This document shows, piece after piece, positions 42,505 through 53,500 of a DNA stretch of 64,000 bases. The notes below the pieces were generated by a model that did not search any database, was not told the origin of the DNA, and saw only the letters and a program-made list of their open reading frames with translations. The position numbers and the translations under genes are program-made. The stretch is taken from contig PYSS01000041.1 of assembly GCA_003049465.1 (NCBI GenBank), positions 62,001-126,000 on the forward strand, in the 5' to 3' direction. The DNA is from Magnaporthiopsis rhizophila. Lineage: Eukaryota; Ascomycota; Sordariomycetes; Magnaporthales; Magnaporthaceae. Every line of letters begins with the position of its first letter. The first letter of the stretch is position 1.

Positions 42505-44262
42505 ATGGCGGACGACAGCAAGAAAATGGCAACCAGAGGCAGGAAGAAGGCGGCTCGCCACCTCGAACTCCATCATGCCCGTCATGTTGCCGAGCAACTT
42601 CAGTCTGATCATCTCCTCTTCAGCTCTCCGACTGCCGTTGCTGCTCTATTCCACGAGCTCCAGTCAGTCGCCACGACAACGTCGATCATCCGCAGCAAAG
42701 CAGTTGCCGGCTCCTCCTCGCAGAGCCCCAACGGAACCATGCCAGCGTTGAGCACGGAGACCACACTGACGCCGTCATCTCTTGGTCTTGTCCAGATGTT
42801 CGGCCAGGAAACCGACTCGATCCACGTCGTCACCGTCACGGTCGCAGCTGACGACATCACCGCTCTCACCACCGCCGCACCCACTGCCTCTGACTTTGCC
42901 GGTGTCGTCGCCACCACCGACCAGGGATCGCAGGAGTCGCGGACTGCCAACCAAGACCAGCAGGAGAAGCCCAGCGACGACGCCTGGAAGGCCGCTGTCA
43001 TCATCGTCTGCACGCTGACAGCCCTGTCGGTTGCCGCCTATTTCATCTATCGCATCTGGAAGAAGAGGCAGTCACGTAAGAGCGCTGGTGCCCAGCGCAT
43101 CGACGGTGACGACGAGCGTGACGTTGCCGCGAGACCGAGGACCAGGACGAACAGCTACGCCAACCGCCCTCCCACCCCCTTCCGTCCCTCTGGCCCTGCT
43201 GCCGGGACCGAAGACCCTAAGGGACCTGGTGGCCATGGCGCTAGCTTCTGGAGCCCGCAGCGGAACCACCTCAACTCGCACGCCTTCCCCGACTTCCCGC
43301 CGCCCATGGGCCTCCCGCGCTCCTTGAGCACGTATGGCCGACCGGCACTGGAGCCTGTCGGTATCGCCAATGCCATGGACAACACTAGCTACGGCTATGC
43401 GGTGAGCACGGGAAATGGATTTCCGGCCGCCCAGACCCAGTCTACCATCGTGGTCTCGGACGAGGGGATGATGACGTACCCTCCGGGACAGGACAAGACC
43501 CACGACGACGTCCTCAACACGCAGCCTCCTCAGGACGGCCATGACCGTGCCGCCGCCTTGTGCTCAACCTTCGCCAACGACGCCAGCGTGGTCACCACGG
43601 CCGCAGCCTCCGAGGAGTCATCGTGCTTCCCCTACAACGAGCAGGGCTTCTACGTGTCGCCCGTGCAAACGCGCTTCTCGCCGTCTCCAGCCATGGGCCA
43701 GCAGCAACCTTCCCGCTTCGACTCGCCAGGCTCCACGAACCCCGTTGCCACCTACACTACGGCGCCGCCCCTGAACTCGTTCGCCTACTCGAGTCCAGAC
43801 CACGGCCTGAAGCGCCAGAGCATGGACGACAACGACATGTCCGCCGTCGTTACAGGACACGGCCCGTTCGTATTCCACGGAGACACCGGCGACAAGACGG
43901 AGACGCAGGATCAGCCGCCGGCCAAGAAGCCCCGTCTCGCGGACGAGGCGAACGAGACCAGACTTGACGAAGCCGTCGACGGCAAGAGCCCGACCGCCAT
44001 CTCGCACCACGGCTCCGTCAGCTCCCGTGCCAGCTCCGCCGCCGCGCGCGTCCCCACGCCCTGCCCGGGCTGCTTCGTCCCCGGCGCCCAGCCGTCGCCC
44101 CGCCTCCCCGCCACTCCTTTTGGGAGCGTCGGCTCGGCTGGTCGTGGCACTCCTGTCCACGCGAGGGCGATGCCAGCCACCGCGACGGGCGCCTCCATGC
44201 CCGTGACGCCTGTAAGCCGGCCTGGCACGCCCGTGCCTCGCTCACGGGTCTGCTCGTTCTGA
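42505..44262 (+). CDS. Single-pass membrane protein, unknown function
   Basis: From ATG 42505 the frame gives 585 residues; the frame is open upstream to 42109. The N-terminal part is Ser/Thr-rich (SSQSPNGTMPALSTETTLTP). One clear membrane helix (WKAAVIIVCTLTALSVAAYF) is followed by a basic stop-transfer stretch IYRIWKKRQSRK. A long Pro/Ser-rich tail contains RPRTRTNSYANRPPTPF and ends in RPGTPVPRSRVCSF. The layout (Ser/Thr-rich outside, one helix, long tail) recalls fungal surface sensors such as Mid2/Wsc, but no typical signal peptide or Cys-rich WSC domain is seen, so no function is assigned. Confidence 0.6.
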   Translation: MADDSKKMATRGRKKAARHLELHHARHVAEQLQSDHLLFSSPTAVAALFHELQSVATTTSIIRSKAVAGSSSQSPNGTMPALSTETTLTPSSLGLVQMFGQETDSIHVVTVTVAADDITALTTAAPTASDFAGVVATTDQGSQESRTANQDQQEKPSDDAWKAAVIIVCTLTALSVAAYFIYRIWKKRQSRKSAGAQRIDGDDERDVAARPRTRTNSYANRPPTPFRPSGPAAGTEDPKGPGGHGASFWSPQRNHLNSHAFPDFPPPMGLPRSLSTYGRPALEPVGIANAMDNTSYGYAVSTGNGFPAAQTQSTIVVSDEGMMTYPPGQDKTHDDVLNTQPPQDGHDRAAALCSTFANDASVVTTAAASEESSCFPYNEQGFYVSPVQTRFSPSPAMGQQQPSRFDSPGSTNPVATYTTAPPLNSFAYSSPDHGLKRQSMDDNDMSAVVTGHGPFVFHGDTGDKTETQDQPPAKKPRLADEANETRLDEAVDGKSPTAISHHGSVSSRASSAAARVPTPCPGCFVPGAQPSPRLPATPFGSVGSAGRGTPVHARAMPATATGASMPVTPVSRPGTPVPRSRVCSF

Positions 44263-44942
44263 GGGGCACTTATGGTGTTTCAACACAATTTGGTATCCTT
44301 TTTTCTGGTATCCATGCTTTTGATGATGGGAAGGTTGATTCGTTCGCGGGAATCTGTTTTGCAGTCTGGCGAGGAAGGATAGTTATGGGTGCTCAAGCAA
44401 AGGGGAAAATCTCGCCTTTGGTTGTACGCCTCATGCGGGATCGATCCATGCTTTTTGAATCTTGCGAATCAATGGTGAGGAAGTTATGCCTCTGGCCCTT
44501 TTTTTCTTTTTTATTTCTTTCTACTTCTTCCACTTTCTTTTCCTACTTTTTCCACCTTCTTTTCCTGCTTTTCATCCTACGACGACGCCGGGTCCAGGCA
44601 AAGGGATGACTAGCACATAAGCACGTGTAAGGATATACAGGCAGCCTTCTCGTTTTTGTCTCGGTGGGAGGAAACGGTCACTTTTCAGCAGCGAAGGAAT
44701 CGCTGGATCCGCCATCATCGGCGGGAAAATGGATTTGAGACTTTTTTTGTGCTGGCAGATGGATAGGCAGACAGACAGACAGCTAGGTAGGCAGCTCGAT
44801 AGTGACGTTTGTCAAATGTTCAGGGATGATATTCAAGATGATTCAGTGTCACGGCTTGGGGAGTCTCAGTGCCGGCTGGGTGAAGTGAATCATCAATGCT
44901 ACCTGGGAATTTACTATTATCACACATCCATCCGTTTAGCTG
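44263..44942. other. Intergenic region, low complexity
   Basis: Contains T/C-rich sequence near 44500-44580 and an imperfect GACA/GGCA microsatellite near 44760-44795. No gene recognised. Confidence 0.4.
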
Positions 44943-46094
44943 TTAGCGTAAGGGTTGGGTCCGAACTTGCCCAGGACGGAAATCTTGGGCGAGTCCCAGA
45001 CGAGCTAGTCGTCCCTGTTGGTGCGGTCGCCAAAGGGCGTGAGGGCCAACACGCTCTCTCGTAGTAGTCGCCGAGCTCGAGGCGGGTGCCGTCGGCCAGG
45101 ACGCCGAACCACGGCCGCCTCGTAACGGTAGCGGTAGGCGGTCGTGGCGGCGTTGTGGTACAGGTCCTGTCGCGGGAAGGAGACGGTGCAGTACGGGTCC
45201 TCCTTGTTGCAGGCCTCCCAGAATCTGAAGCCGGAGCCGTGCGCGGTCGAGCCGATGTAGCCGTTCTGGCCCACGATGGGGCGGGCTGCGACCACTTGCT
45301 CTCGCACTCGGTCGTTTAGATGTCCCGGCGCAGCTCCCTAGGTGGTCGCCCACTTGAGCCGCGTCCGCACCGTCAGGGAAGCCGGGTGGCCAGCCGTAGA
45401 TGGCGAAGTTGAACCACAGCATCTTTTTTTTTGATGCCGAGGGGGCGGGTGGTTCGTCAAACTCGTTTGCGGCGGTTTGGCCATGGACATGTCCGCTATC
45501 TCGTGCTTCAGGTCCGCGCCAAGGCTGACGCCCCGTCGCTGCCGCGTACCGCAGCCACGACATTGCCGCTGTACAGGGTCGGGTCCGCGGGGTCTTTCGA
45601 ACCGCGGCTCGTCGGAGAAACACGACCTCGACCTGCCTCAACTCGCTCGGCTGTAATTCGTGTGAAGTGCGCCGGGAGTGTCGCCTTGGCCGCCATCTTG
45701 ACGGGCACGAGCTCAACCAAGGCCTTGATGCGCAGCGCGCTGCCGGCGTTGTCCAGCGGGTACAGGATGTTAAACGCCGGCTGCGTCCTCGAACTTGAAC
45801 GGGTAACTAGCGGGGGGTGGCGGCGTTTATATACGTCGATACAAAAGTTGACCGTATTTGGCGCGCCCCGCCGTACTTGCCGATGTATATAGACGCCACC
45901 ACGCCGGCTGTATACAGCGTCGCTATGCTGGTACCGTTTACAACGGTATAATAACCGTCCACGTACGTGCTAGAAATGTTGGTACCGGGTACGATCACGT
46001 CGGTTTTTTTAAATAATATGTCGTCATTACCGCCCCCACGATATAAACGAGACTGACCAGCCGGTTTTAATACGTAGTCCGATTGCTTGCCCAA
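44943..46094 (-). pseudogene. Subtilisin-like (S8) protease relic
   Basis: The minus strand shows remains of one subtilase in different frames. First comes DVIVPGTNISSTYVDGYYTV and VNGTSIATLYTAG (46094-45807), the catalytic Ser block normally written NGTSMATPH, here with its Pro-His lost. Then VELVPVKMAAKATLPAHF-type beta-domain text (45720-45508) follows. Last is YIGSTAHGSGFRFWEACN with LALTPFGDRTNRDD (45307-45005), the C-terminal Fn3-like part of Vpr-type subtilases. Frames change at least twice. The Asp and His catalytic regions are missing to the right of 46094. The first block is rich in TA dinucleotides, unlike its neighbours. Confidence 0.7.
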
Positions 46095-46109
46095 GGGGCT
46101 ACCTTGGAG

Positions 46110-46315
46110 CTACCTTGGGTTGACTGATGCCGAAGCCTCAGTCAAAGCTATCTGGAACGGTAGGAAATCCTCCCTTATATACTTGTTATTCTTGCCTTGT
46201 GTTTCCTGGGCAGGGTGGCAGAGCGTCTGTCCTAGCTCCCTCTGTCTTCTTAGGCTGTCAGGGCCTTGCCCCGCTTCCAGCCTCATGTCTGGTCGTAACA
46301 TGCAGCCTCGTGACA
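46110..46315 (-). mobile_element. Possible solo LTR
   Basis: Read on the minus strand from 46315, the sequence begins TGTCACGAGGC, the TG start common to LTRs, and has a TATATAAGG promoter-like box about 140 nt in (plus 46169-46177). It ends somewhere near 46110. It lies exactly where the subtilase relic loses its upstream half. I cannot define the other end or a target-site duplication (TTTGA at 46316-46320 is the candidate on one side), so the call is tentative. Confidence 0.25.
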
Positions 46316-46917
46316 TTTGATACAAAATCACTCTAGCTGCTCGGCCGCTCCCACCATATCCTCGTCTGGTTAGCTTCTGCGGTGGATCGGGTTGAATGCA
46401 CATAGGCCACACGCCATTCGTTGCCTTGCCATTGCTCGCGCGGCGGCGGGCGACTACCAACCTAGATCATTTACATTGGTCTTGGTCGGGAATCCCCAGC
46501 GGATACCGCCCCCGCAGCATCGCCGCCCTCGTCATCTACACGACTGGAGAAGCGCCTAGGGCGGGCCGGCTGCGGTTATGCCGACATGGCCCCAAAGGCG
46601 AGCCGTGACGTCGGGGCTCTGCTTTCTTGAAACGATAGCTTCTACGTCTCGGGATATACGGAGACGCGAAATTTCGGCCGTTCCGCCGAAAGAGACGTAA
46701 CGAACGTCGAAGGGGAAACATAGAGGCCGACGCGGGGGTACTCAGTTAACGGCTAGTAGAATGCGGTCTCTGAAGAAACCTTGCTGCCCAACTAACCGCT
46801 CCAAAAGGGACACTGCTCACTGCCAGCCGGCCAGGTCCAGCCTCAACAAATGTTGCCGTCGACCTCAACACCTCAAACATTAACCTCGCAGCCATCTAGT
46901 GCATCGACCCGAAGAAA
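46316..46917. other. Intergenic region between relic and CorA-like gene
   Basis: About 600 nt without a supported gene. It may hold the promoter of the CorA-like gene. Confidence 0.35.
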
Positions 46918-48366
46918 ATGGATGGTATCAAGGCCTTGTCAGAGACTGTGTTCAACGCCGAGCAGAAGTTTAGTCTGCCGCAGCACCCTGCGGCCCTGGC
47001 CATTCACACTATCCACTTCATCCGTCCTCCCGGAGAACCGAAACGGGAGGAGCCTGGTATTCGATGTTTGGACGAGGAAAGACTCTGCAGCTGGTTCGCA
47101 TCTCTCACGGAGCCGGGCGCGGCCACTCTCCGCCTGGCTCGCATCCCCCCGCCGGATCGACATCTCCCTGGAGATCTCGCAGGCGAGCTTTCTCAGTCTC
47201 CTCTCCACCATGCGTTCCGACAAGTGCGTCCGCTACCTCATCTGCCGCGACTACGACGGTTTCCACACTTATGGCGGCGGCGGCGGCGGCGGCACAGCCG
47301 TGGCTTCTCCCGCAGCGGGGACGCTGACGACGCGCTTCCTCGGCACGGCCCTCTACGGCTTGGTCTGGACCTTTGACCCTTCCACCCTGACCACCCTGGC
47401 CTTCTTCCTTGACCGTCGTCGGCAAACCTTTCCTGGCTTCGTCGACACGCTCCGCGCCCTTCAGCAGCACCTGGCCGCGGGTCCCTCGCTGCTGGGCTTC
47501 GCGTCGAACCTGTTTCTCATGCACGAGTTCGACGCCGAGACGGGGCGCTGGGAGCTGGAGACGGTACGCGAGGTCGAGGTCGAGACCGGCTTCGGGCCAC
47601 ACCCCGGGTTCCGGGCCAACGAGGTCCGCGACTTCGACATTCGGCAGCTCACGAGCTGGCTCCAGGCCGTGGGCGAGGTGGGCGGGAACATGGACAACAG
47701 GATGCGGCACGTGCGGGGCGGCGAGGGCGGTGCTGGAGGTGGTCAAGTCCGACTGCACAGGTTTGCAGCAGCTTGGCTTCCACGGGGATGACGCAAGGGA
47801 GAGATATAGGGATGCCGCAGCGGCGCTTGCAGAGGCCACGCCGGTAATGGATCAGCGCATGGCGACGTACCTGGAATACCTGGCTTACATGAGCGTGAGG
47901 GCGCAACGACTCTCGGCTGTGGTGAGTGAACAAACCGATCATTTCCTGATGCTGTAATTATTTCGGTGGTTCGAGTGCTTACTTGGGAGAAATTGCTCTT
48001 TCCCCTGGAAAAACACAGCTCTTCGCACAACTCACCCACGTCGACGCCAGCGCGAGCATCGGGCTCGCCCGGTCTAGCGCCCAGGACAGTTCGTCGATGA
48101 AGACCATCGCCTTCATGACAATGGCCTTCCTCCCGGCGACCTTCTTCGCCGCGCTGTTCGCTATGCCGTCGCTGCAGTGGAACAACCAAGACAAGGTCGT
48201 GCAGGACGGGTTTTGGGTCTACTGGGCCTTGACGCTCCCCACCACGGCGATGGTGTTCTTGGTATGGCTGCTGATACACAGGAGGCAACGGCTTGCGAAG
48301 CAGCTATCGCGTCTAGTTCGAAGCTCGGCAAGTGAAGGAATGAAAGTGAGGGAGAAGGTGGTGTGA
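46918..48366 (+). pseudogene. CorA-like Mg2+ transporter-domain protein with two frame breaks
   Basis: Coding text starts at ATG 46918 (MDGIKALSETVFNAEQKFSL, CLDEERLCSWFASL). It changes frame at about 47131-47165 (a C6 run is there) to continue ISLEISQASFLSLLSTM and CVRYLICRDYDGFHTYGG. It changes again at about 47705-47740 (G-rich) to reach VLEVVKSDCTGLQQL. A normal intron (47922-48018) joins a last exon, 48019-48366. That exon has two membrane helices, MTMAFLPATFFAALFAMP and FWVYWALTLPTTAMVFLVW, as in fungal CorA-like proteins. The usual GMN motif is not visible. Both breaks equal one extra base, so sequencing error at homopolymers is as likely as true decay. Confidence 0.65.
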
Positions 48367-48503
48367 TGGTGGCTGCGAACAACCTGGCTAGAACTAGCGA
48401 TTTTTCCGATTGCGTGGGTACTGTTTTAACTAGCCTCAGCTACCCGTTTGTAACGCAGGACTCTGCTGGCCGCCACAACAATTATAACTATCACAATTTT
48501 TCT

Positions 48504-48549
<46 letters not shown>

Positions 48550-48550
48550 N

Positions 48551-48590
<40 letters not shown>

Positions 48591-48874
48591 GCGGCAGAAT
48601 TCGTTATATGTCAAGCGGTTAATGCGACCCGGAAATTGGAAATCGGTAACTGCTTAATACAACAAGGAAATTCTGCCGGTAGAATTTTACGGGAAAAGAG
48701 ACAAAACCAGAACAGCTTCTAAATTATTTACGCCCGCTCGCTACATATCTATATCAGCTCGCCTGACAGTAAATGACGCTAAGCCGCTCCCTCTTGGACA
48801 CGCCTACTCACCATGCTTCCAGGTCTAAAAGCACGGGGAACAATAAGCACGAAGGAAAGAAAACACATCCCCCA
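48367..48874. other. Convergent 3' region with poly-T gap
   Basis: 508 nt between the CorA-like and UGGT stop codons. It is dominated by a long T tract with one N. The flanks are AT-rich. No gene recognised. Confidence 0.5.
48505..48589 (+). repeat. Poly-T tract interrupted by one N
   Basis: T45 at 48505-48549, N at 48550, T39 at 48551-48589. As with the tract near 18.3 kb, the N marks an unresolved point, so the length is uncertain. Confidence 0.95.
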
Positions 48875-51800
48875 TCACAGCTCGTCCACAACATGCGTCT
48901 TCTCACCCGGCGGCGCCACAGCTTCCTCTCCCTCCAGCGCCCGGCTCTTGGGGTTCTTCTCCGCCTTCTCAGCCTTGGCTCCGCCGTCGCCGCTCTCGCC
49001 AACAGGCGGCAAGCCCTTGCGCCTGCGGTCGAGGGCGGCAATCTCGTCGTCGTAGACCGACCACTCGGGCACCTGCCTGCGGGCGCGGTCGAGCTTGGGC
49101 TCCTTCGTCTGGGGGTTGTTGCAGAGGTCGATTGTCTTGGCGGCCGGCAGAGACTCGTCGCTGCACCACGTCTCGCACCACAGCCACTCCTGGGGCAGGC
49201 TGTGGATGGGGATGGAGAACTGCATGTGGTTAGGCAGGTCCTGGTCCAGGTTGGACAGCGACTGCGGGTCGGCCGAGAGCGAGTGGTACGTCTGCCGCAG
49301 CCGGTCGCCCGCCGCCAGCTCGCGGAACCGGCGCAGGTCGACGACGTAGAGCGCCGAGATGTGGTAGGGCAGGCCCTTGAGGTAGCGTTCCCAGTAGCCC
49401 TGCTTCCAGAACCGGAACCCTTCCATCTCGGTGCGAGAGTCGCACATGGGCGTGAAGCCGTAGGGGGCGCCCTGCAGGTCCAGCGTCACCAGCTCGTACA
49501 TGTCGGCCCGCACCACCTGGTCCGCGTCCACAAAGATGACCTTGTCGAGCGAGAGCGGGAAGAGCACGTCGAGAAACAAGATCTTGTAGCCCCAGATCTC
49601 GCGCTGTTTCTCCTTTTGCTGCCTCAGCCAGTGCGGCCACTTGTACGTCACCATCTCGTACTGGAACCCGTACTCGGCCGCCATGTGCGGGATGAAGTCC
49701 TTGAACGACGGCGACAGGAACTGCTCGATGAACCAGAACTTGACCGTGTGCTTGGTGTGCCGCATCACGCTGACCATCATGATGTTGAGCATGCGTTCGT
49801 ACAAGTGCCCGCTGGCTACCGAGAAGATGTTGATTTCCGCCTGCTCCGGTTTGCCGCTGAGCACCTTCTGCTGCTTGTCCTTGCCTCCGCCCAGTAGGCT
49901 TTCGGCAAACTTGAGTCCCTTGTTGATAAAGTCCACGGCAGCGCCGGCACCCGTCGATGCTCCTGAAGCTTTGCTGTCCTCAAGCACGTCCAGTTCCTCC
50001 ATACCCGGGTTCCGCCTGAGGCGTGGGTACAGAGTCGTGCCGAGGAAGTCCAGTACCGCTGTCTCGGCCGATTCGTCGCCTGGGACGGGGGCGAAGCCGT
50101 GCGCGCCGATACTCTCTAGGTAGAACAGTTCCGAGCTGCGGCCTTGCTCGATCTGGATCTTGTAAAGACCGGGATTGGCCTTGAACTGGAAAAAGCCTAG
50201 GTTGGCCATGATGAGAGTGTCGGCCAGATGTGCGTTGGACTCGGTTCCCAGCACCAGCTGCACACCCCGCACCGAGCTCGCCTTGGGATCTCGGGCATGG
50301 CCCTCGATGAGGATGTGCTCGAGCTCGTAGAGCGCCTTGACGTCGCTGCTGACGGAGCTGAGCTTGATATTGTCCGGGTCGTAAATCGACACCTTGGGGG
50401 CGACGAGCCACGCCGGCGGCACGTCCATGCCCAAGTTCAGCAGCGCTTCCGACGGCAGGCCCTTGAACAGAGCAGTCGGCGCCTCCAGCTTACCTGACTT
50501 GTCAAACTTGGGGGTAGATTCCATGACGAAGCGGTAAAATCTCTTGACGGGGAGCTCCTCGAGCTTGTCCTTGGGGTTGAGGAACACCTTGAGGTGGACT
50601 CCCTCCAGCTCCGACAGGACCTTGAGCAGCGGCGTCCACTTCTGTCCGAGCTCGCTGGCAGGGTCTATGATTGCTGTGAAGAAGATGGTCGCCTTGGCCG
50701 GGTCGCCGACCTCGAATGCCGTGTGTGTCGAGTTCCAGATGTTGAAGGAAGATATTCTCAGTGTCGACGGGGCCTCGAACGCGCCGTCCGGGACGTCTGA
50801 GATGGTTGACAGCGCTGTGAGCGACGTGAGCTTGGCAGCGGCAACCGGGTCCGTGAGCTTGTCACCAAGGCCAAGTTCCTCGAGCGCCTTGTACACTGGC
50901 TGGATCCTGTTCTCTAGCTCGAAGTCCAGCAGCGCCTTGAAGTCATCTTCCTTGAACTCGGCCGCGGACGCAATGGGGCCGACTATGCGCCCGTTCAGCA
51001 GCAGCATCGACTCGGTTGGCTGGATGGCCGCCGCCTTTTGGAATCTCTCGAGCGCTACCGCGTACTCGAGTCCGTTGTTGATCTGCGGGCCGTTTGCAAC
51101 CTCGTCAAGGATGGCTGCAAGGGACTCCTCGGACTCAGCTGCCAACAGCTCCTGCGTCTTCCCCTTCAGGTTGCTATTGATGTTGTGAGAGGTCCTCCAG
51201 ACGGGGTTGTGCACGATGTCGAGGCGCACGCCAGGATTCTTGGCGCGGAAGCGGAGAGCAGAAAGAAGCAGCTCCCGACCGTCCTTGCTTTCCAGGTCCG
51301 AGACGACAGTCAGCAGTGCCCAGGTCTCTTTGGCAGCGTCCTTTTCCGAATCCACTACGACAACGCGGCTGAAGAGGTCATCATGCTCGGTGTAGATCTT
51401 GTTAACGTCCAGAATCGTCAGAGACTTGCCGTGCTCTGGGAAGATGAAGCGGTTGCGTCGGGCGGCTGCGTTCTCGAGGAAGAGGCTGGGCACCCAGGTT
51501 TCAGAGCCGATCATTTGGTAGTAAATGCCCTGCTGCACTGTCCTAAGGTCACCCATGACGCGGTTGCTCATGGAGTTCATCCACTTGCCCTCGGCATCGC
51601 GAGGGATGGCGAAGCCGTTGACGAAAAGGGGCGGCACGGCCGAGTTGGCGCCCAGTCGGCTGGCCCACTTGCCTGCGAGTGCGATCTGCGATGCATAAAC
51701 CTCGGATGCGAGAACCTCGGCGAGCGAGAGGGCCTCCGCGTCTGAGCGCAGGGAGCGGTCCCGGATAGCGGCATCGAACGCCCCCTGGTCTGGGGCACCG

Positions 51801-53500
51801 GCCACGTCAACCTTCACCGTGGCTTCGATGTACGAAACCAAAGACGCCAGGCCATATGACTGCAGCAGGTAGTATGCCACCTTGGCCTGCTGCGCCGATT
51901 CAGGGGTGGCGGTGAGCGGCACGAGACCGAAGCGGATGGGAATGCGCTGCTTGACGAAATCGAGGATCTGCGAGACAACCAGGGTCCTGTCGGCGTTCTG
52001 GGCGAGATCGACTGGCAAAATAATGTTGTGGATGTCTTTGCGGCAAGGAGGCAACTGTCCGGGCATGCCGCCTGAGAGCAACGCCATCAGGCTCGGGCTG
52101 TACTGGTCGTAGCGCTTGTCCTTCTCCAGGTTGTTCATCCAGATGATGGCCTTGCCCTCCTCGGCCTGGTCCGTCCAGTCAAACCGGGGCGGCTCGTCGT
52201 CAGCCTTGGCCGAGGCCACGGCCGAGTGAGAGAGCAGTTCGACAGCATCCTTGCCCGAAAAGCCCAGAGCCCGGACCTCGTTGATCAGCTTCCGCTCCTT
52301 GCGAAGCACGTCAACCAGGCCAAAGGACTGGATCTGGCGGTCAAGCAGCTGCATGCCGTTCATCCACAGCACGTTCTGACCGCTCTGGAGCAGCTGCATG
52401 TGGTTTGCGTAGTGCTCCGACCGGAACCCTTCAGAAACGTTGTGCTTGGATACAGGAGTCGAGAACCGGGGGAAGTCCTGCGTGAGCTTCAGCAGCATGT
52501 CGAACGGCTTGTCGCTATGCAGGATAAAGTCGGCCGCCTTGAGGCCGAGCTCCTCGAGCTCTGAGGCGGACAGCGGCTTGAGGTCGCTCACGTCCTCGTC
52601 GCCGTCGAGCACAACCTCACCAGCAGCCTGAGTCTTCTGGGCGGACGCATCCTCGCCCTTATCCTTTTCGGACCCCCTGTCGTCAATAACGATGTAATCG
52701 GTCCTCTTCAGCACCAGCTCTACGCCGTAGCCGCTGAGAGGCAGCGGCTCGGGCTCTTCGGCGGCCTTTGGTATCCTCCGGTAACGCAGCCGGTATGAAG
52801 GGCCGCCAGTCCTGGCTGCGGTAGCCAACATCTGGTGAATGGGGCCAAAGGTAGGGGAGGTTATGTCGGCATATAGGATGATGCCGGTATCGTCGTTGCC
52901 CAGCCTAACGTCGAACAAGACATCCTTCTCCAGGGACCTCCCCGGGATCACGGCGACGGCCTGGGGGTTTTCTAGTGAGCAGATGACCTCACCCGACTGC
53001 AGGGTCCACTCTGGACAGTCGTCAGCCTTGCCCTCTAGCTTGGGCTCGACGGCAGTCCTGTAATGCTGGTAGTGGGCCTCGATGCGCGGCGCGGCCGAGC
53101 GCATGGACAGGGCCAGCTTGAAGGTGGAGAGGGCATCGGGGCTGGTGATATGGCCGTCGTCCTGGAGCAGCTGCAGAAACGTCTGGTACAGCTCCTTGTC
53201 GGTGGTTGCCTTGGCGAAGTGGCCGCTGGCGATACGGTCAAGGAGGGGAAAGTAGGCGGTCGAGTTCTCCTGGGCAGCCGTTTCTCTGCGCCGTCCGGCC
53301 TGTTAGCTGGAATACGCAACCAGTCGACAGGAAAAAGCCATCCCTTACAGAAGCTCGAGGAGGTATGGCGGCGAGGGGAAAGCAGCCTGCATGGAAACCT
53401 CGACCGAGGGCGCTGCAGCCGCTAGAGGCAGCTGCAAGTGGAGCACAGCAGCCAGCATCGCGGCTGTGAGGCCCCGAGGGAGCCTCGAAAGCCGGAGCAT
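48875..53500 (-). CDS. UDP-glucose:glycoprotein glucosyltransferase (UGGT)
   Basis: Two exons (minus): 53500-53349 and 53285-48875, 1520 residues. A signal peptide (MLRLSRLPRGLTAAMLAAVL) is followed by the long thioredoxin-like folding-sensor region (for example FILHSDKPFDMLLKLTQDF and KRIPIRFGLVPLT-type segments). The C-terminal GT24 domain starts at INIFSVASGHLYERMLNIM. It contains IFVDADQVVRADMYEL (DxD metal/UDP-glucose site), GFRFWKQGYWERYLKGLPYH and LPQEWLWCETWC. It ends in VVDEL, an HDEL-type ER retrieval signal. The enzyme re-glucosylates misfolded N-glycoproteins so that calnexin can rebind them. It is divergent from COPA. Confidence 0.95.

Noticed and set aside
44765..44795. GACA microsatellite as a functional element
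   Set aside because: Short and imperfect; nothing ties it to a gene.
46098..46117. Doubled GCTACCTTGG as terminal repeat of a transposon
   Set aside because: Only two short direct copies with no matching inverted copy elsewhere nearby.
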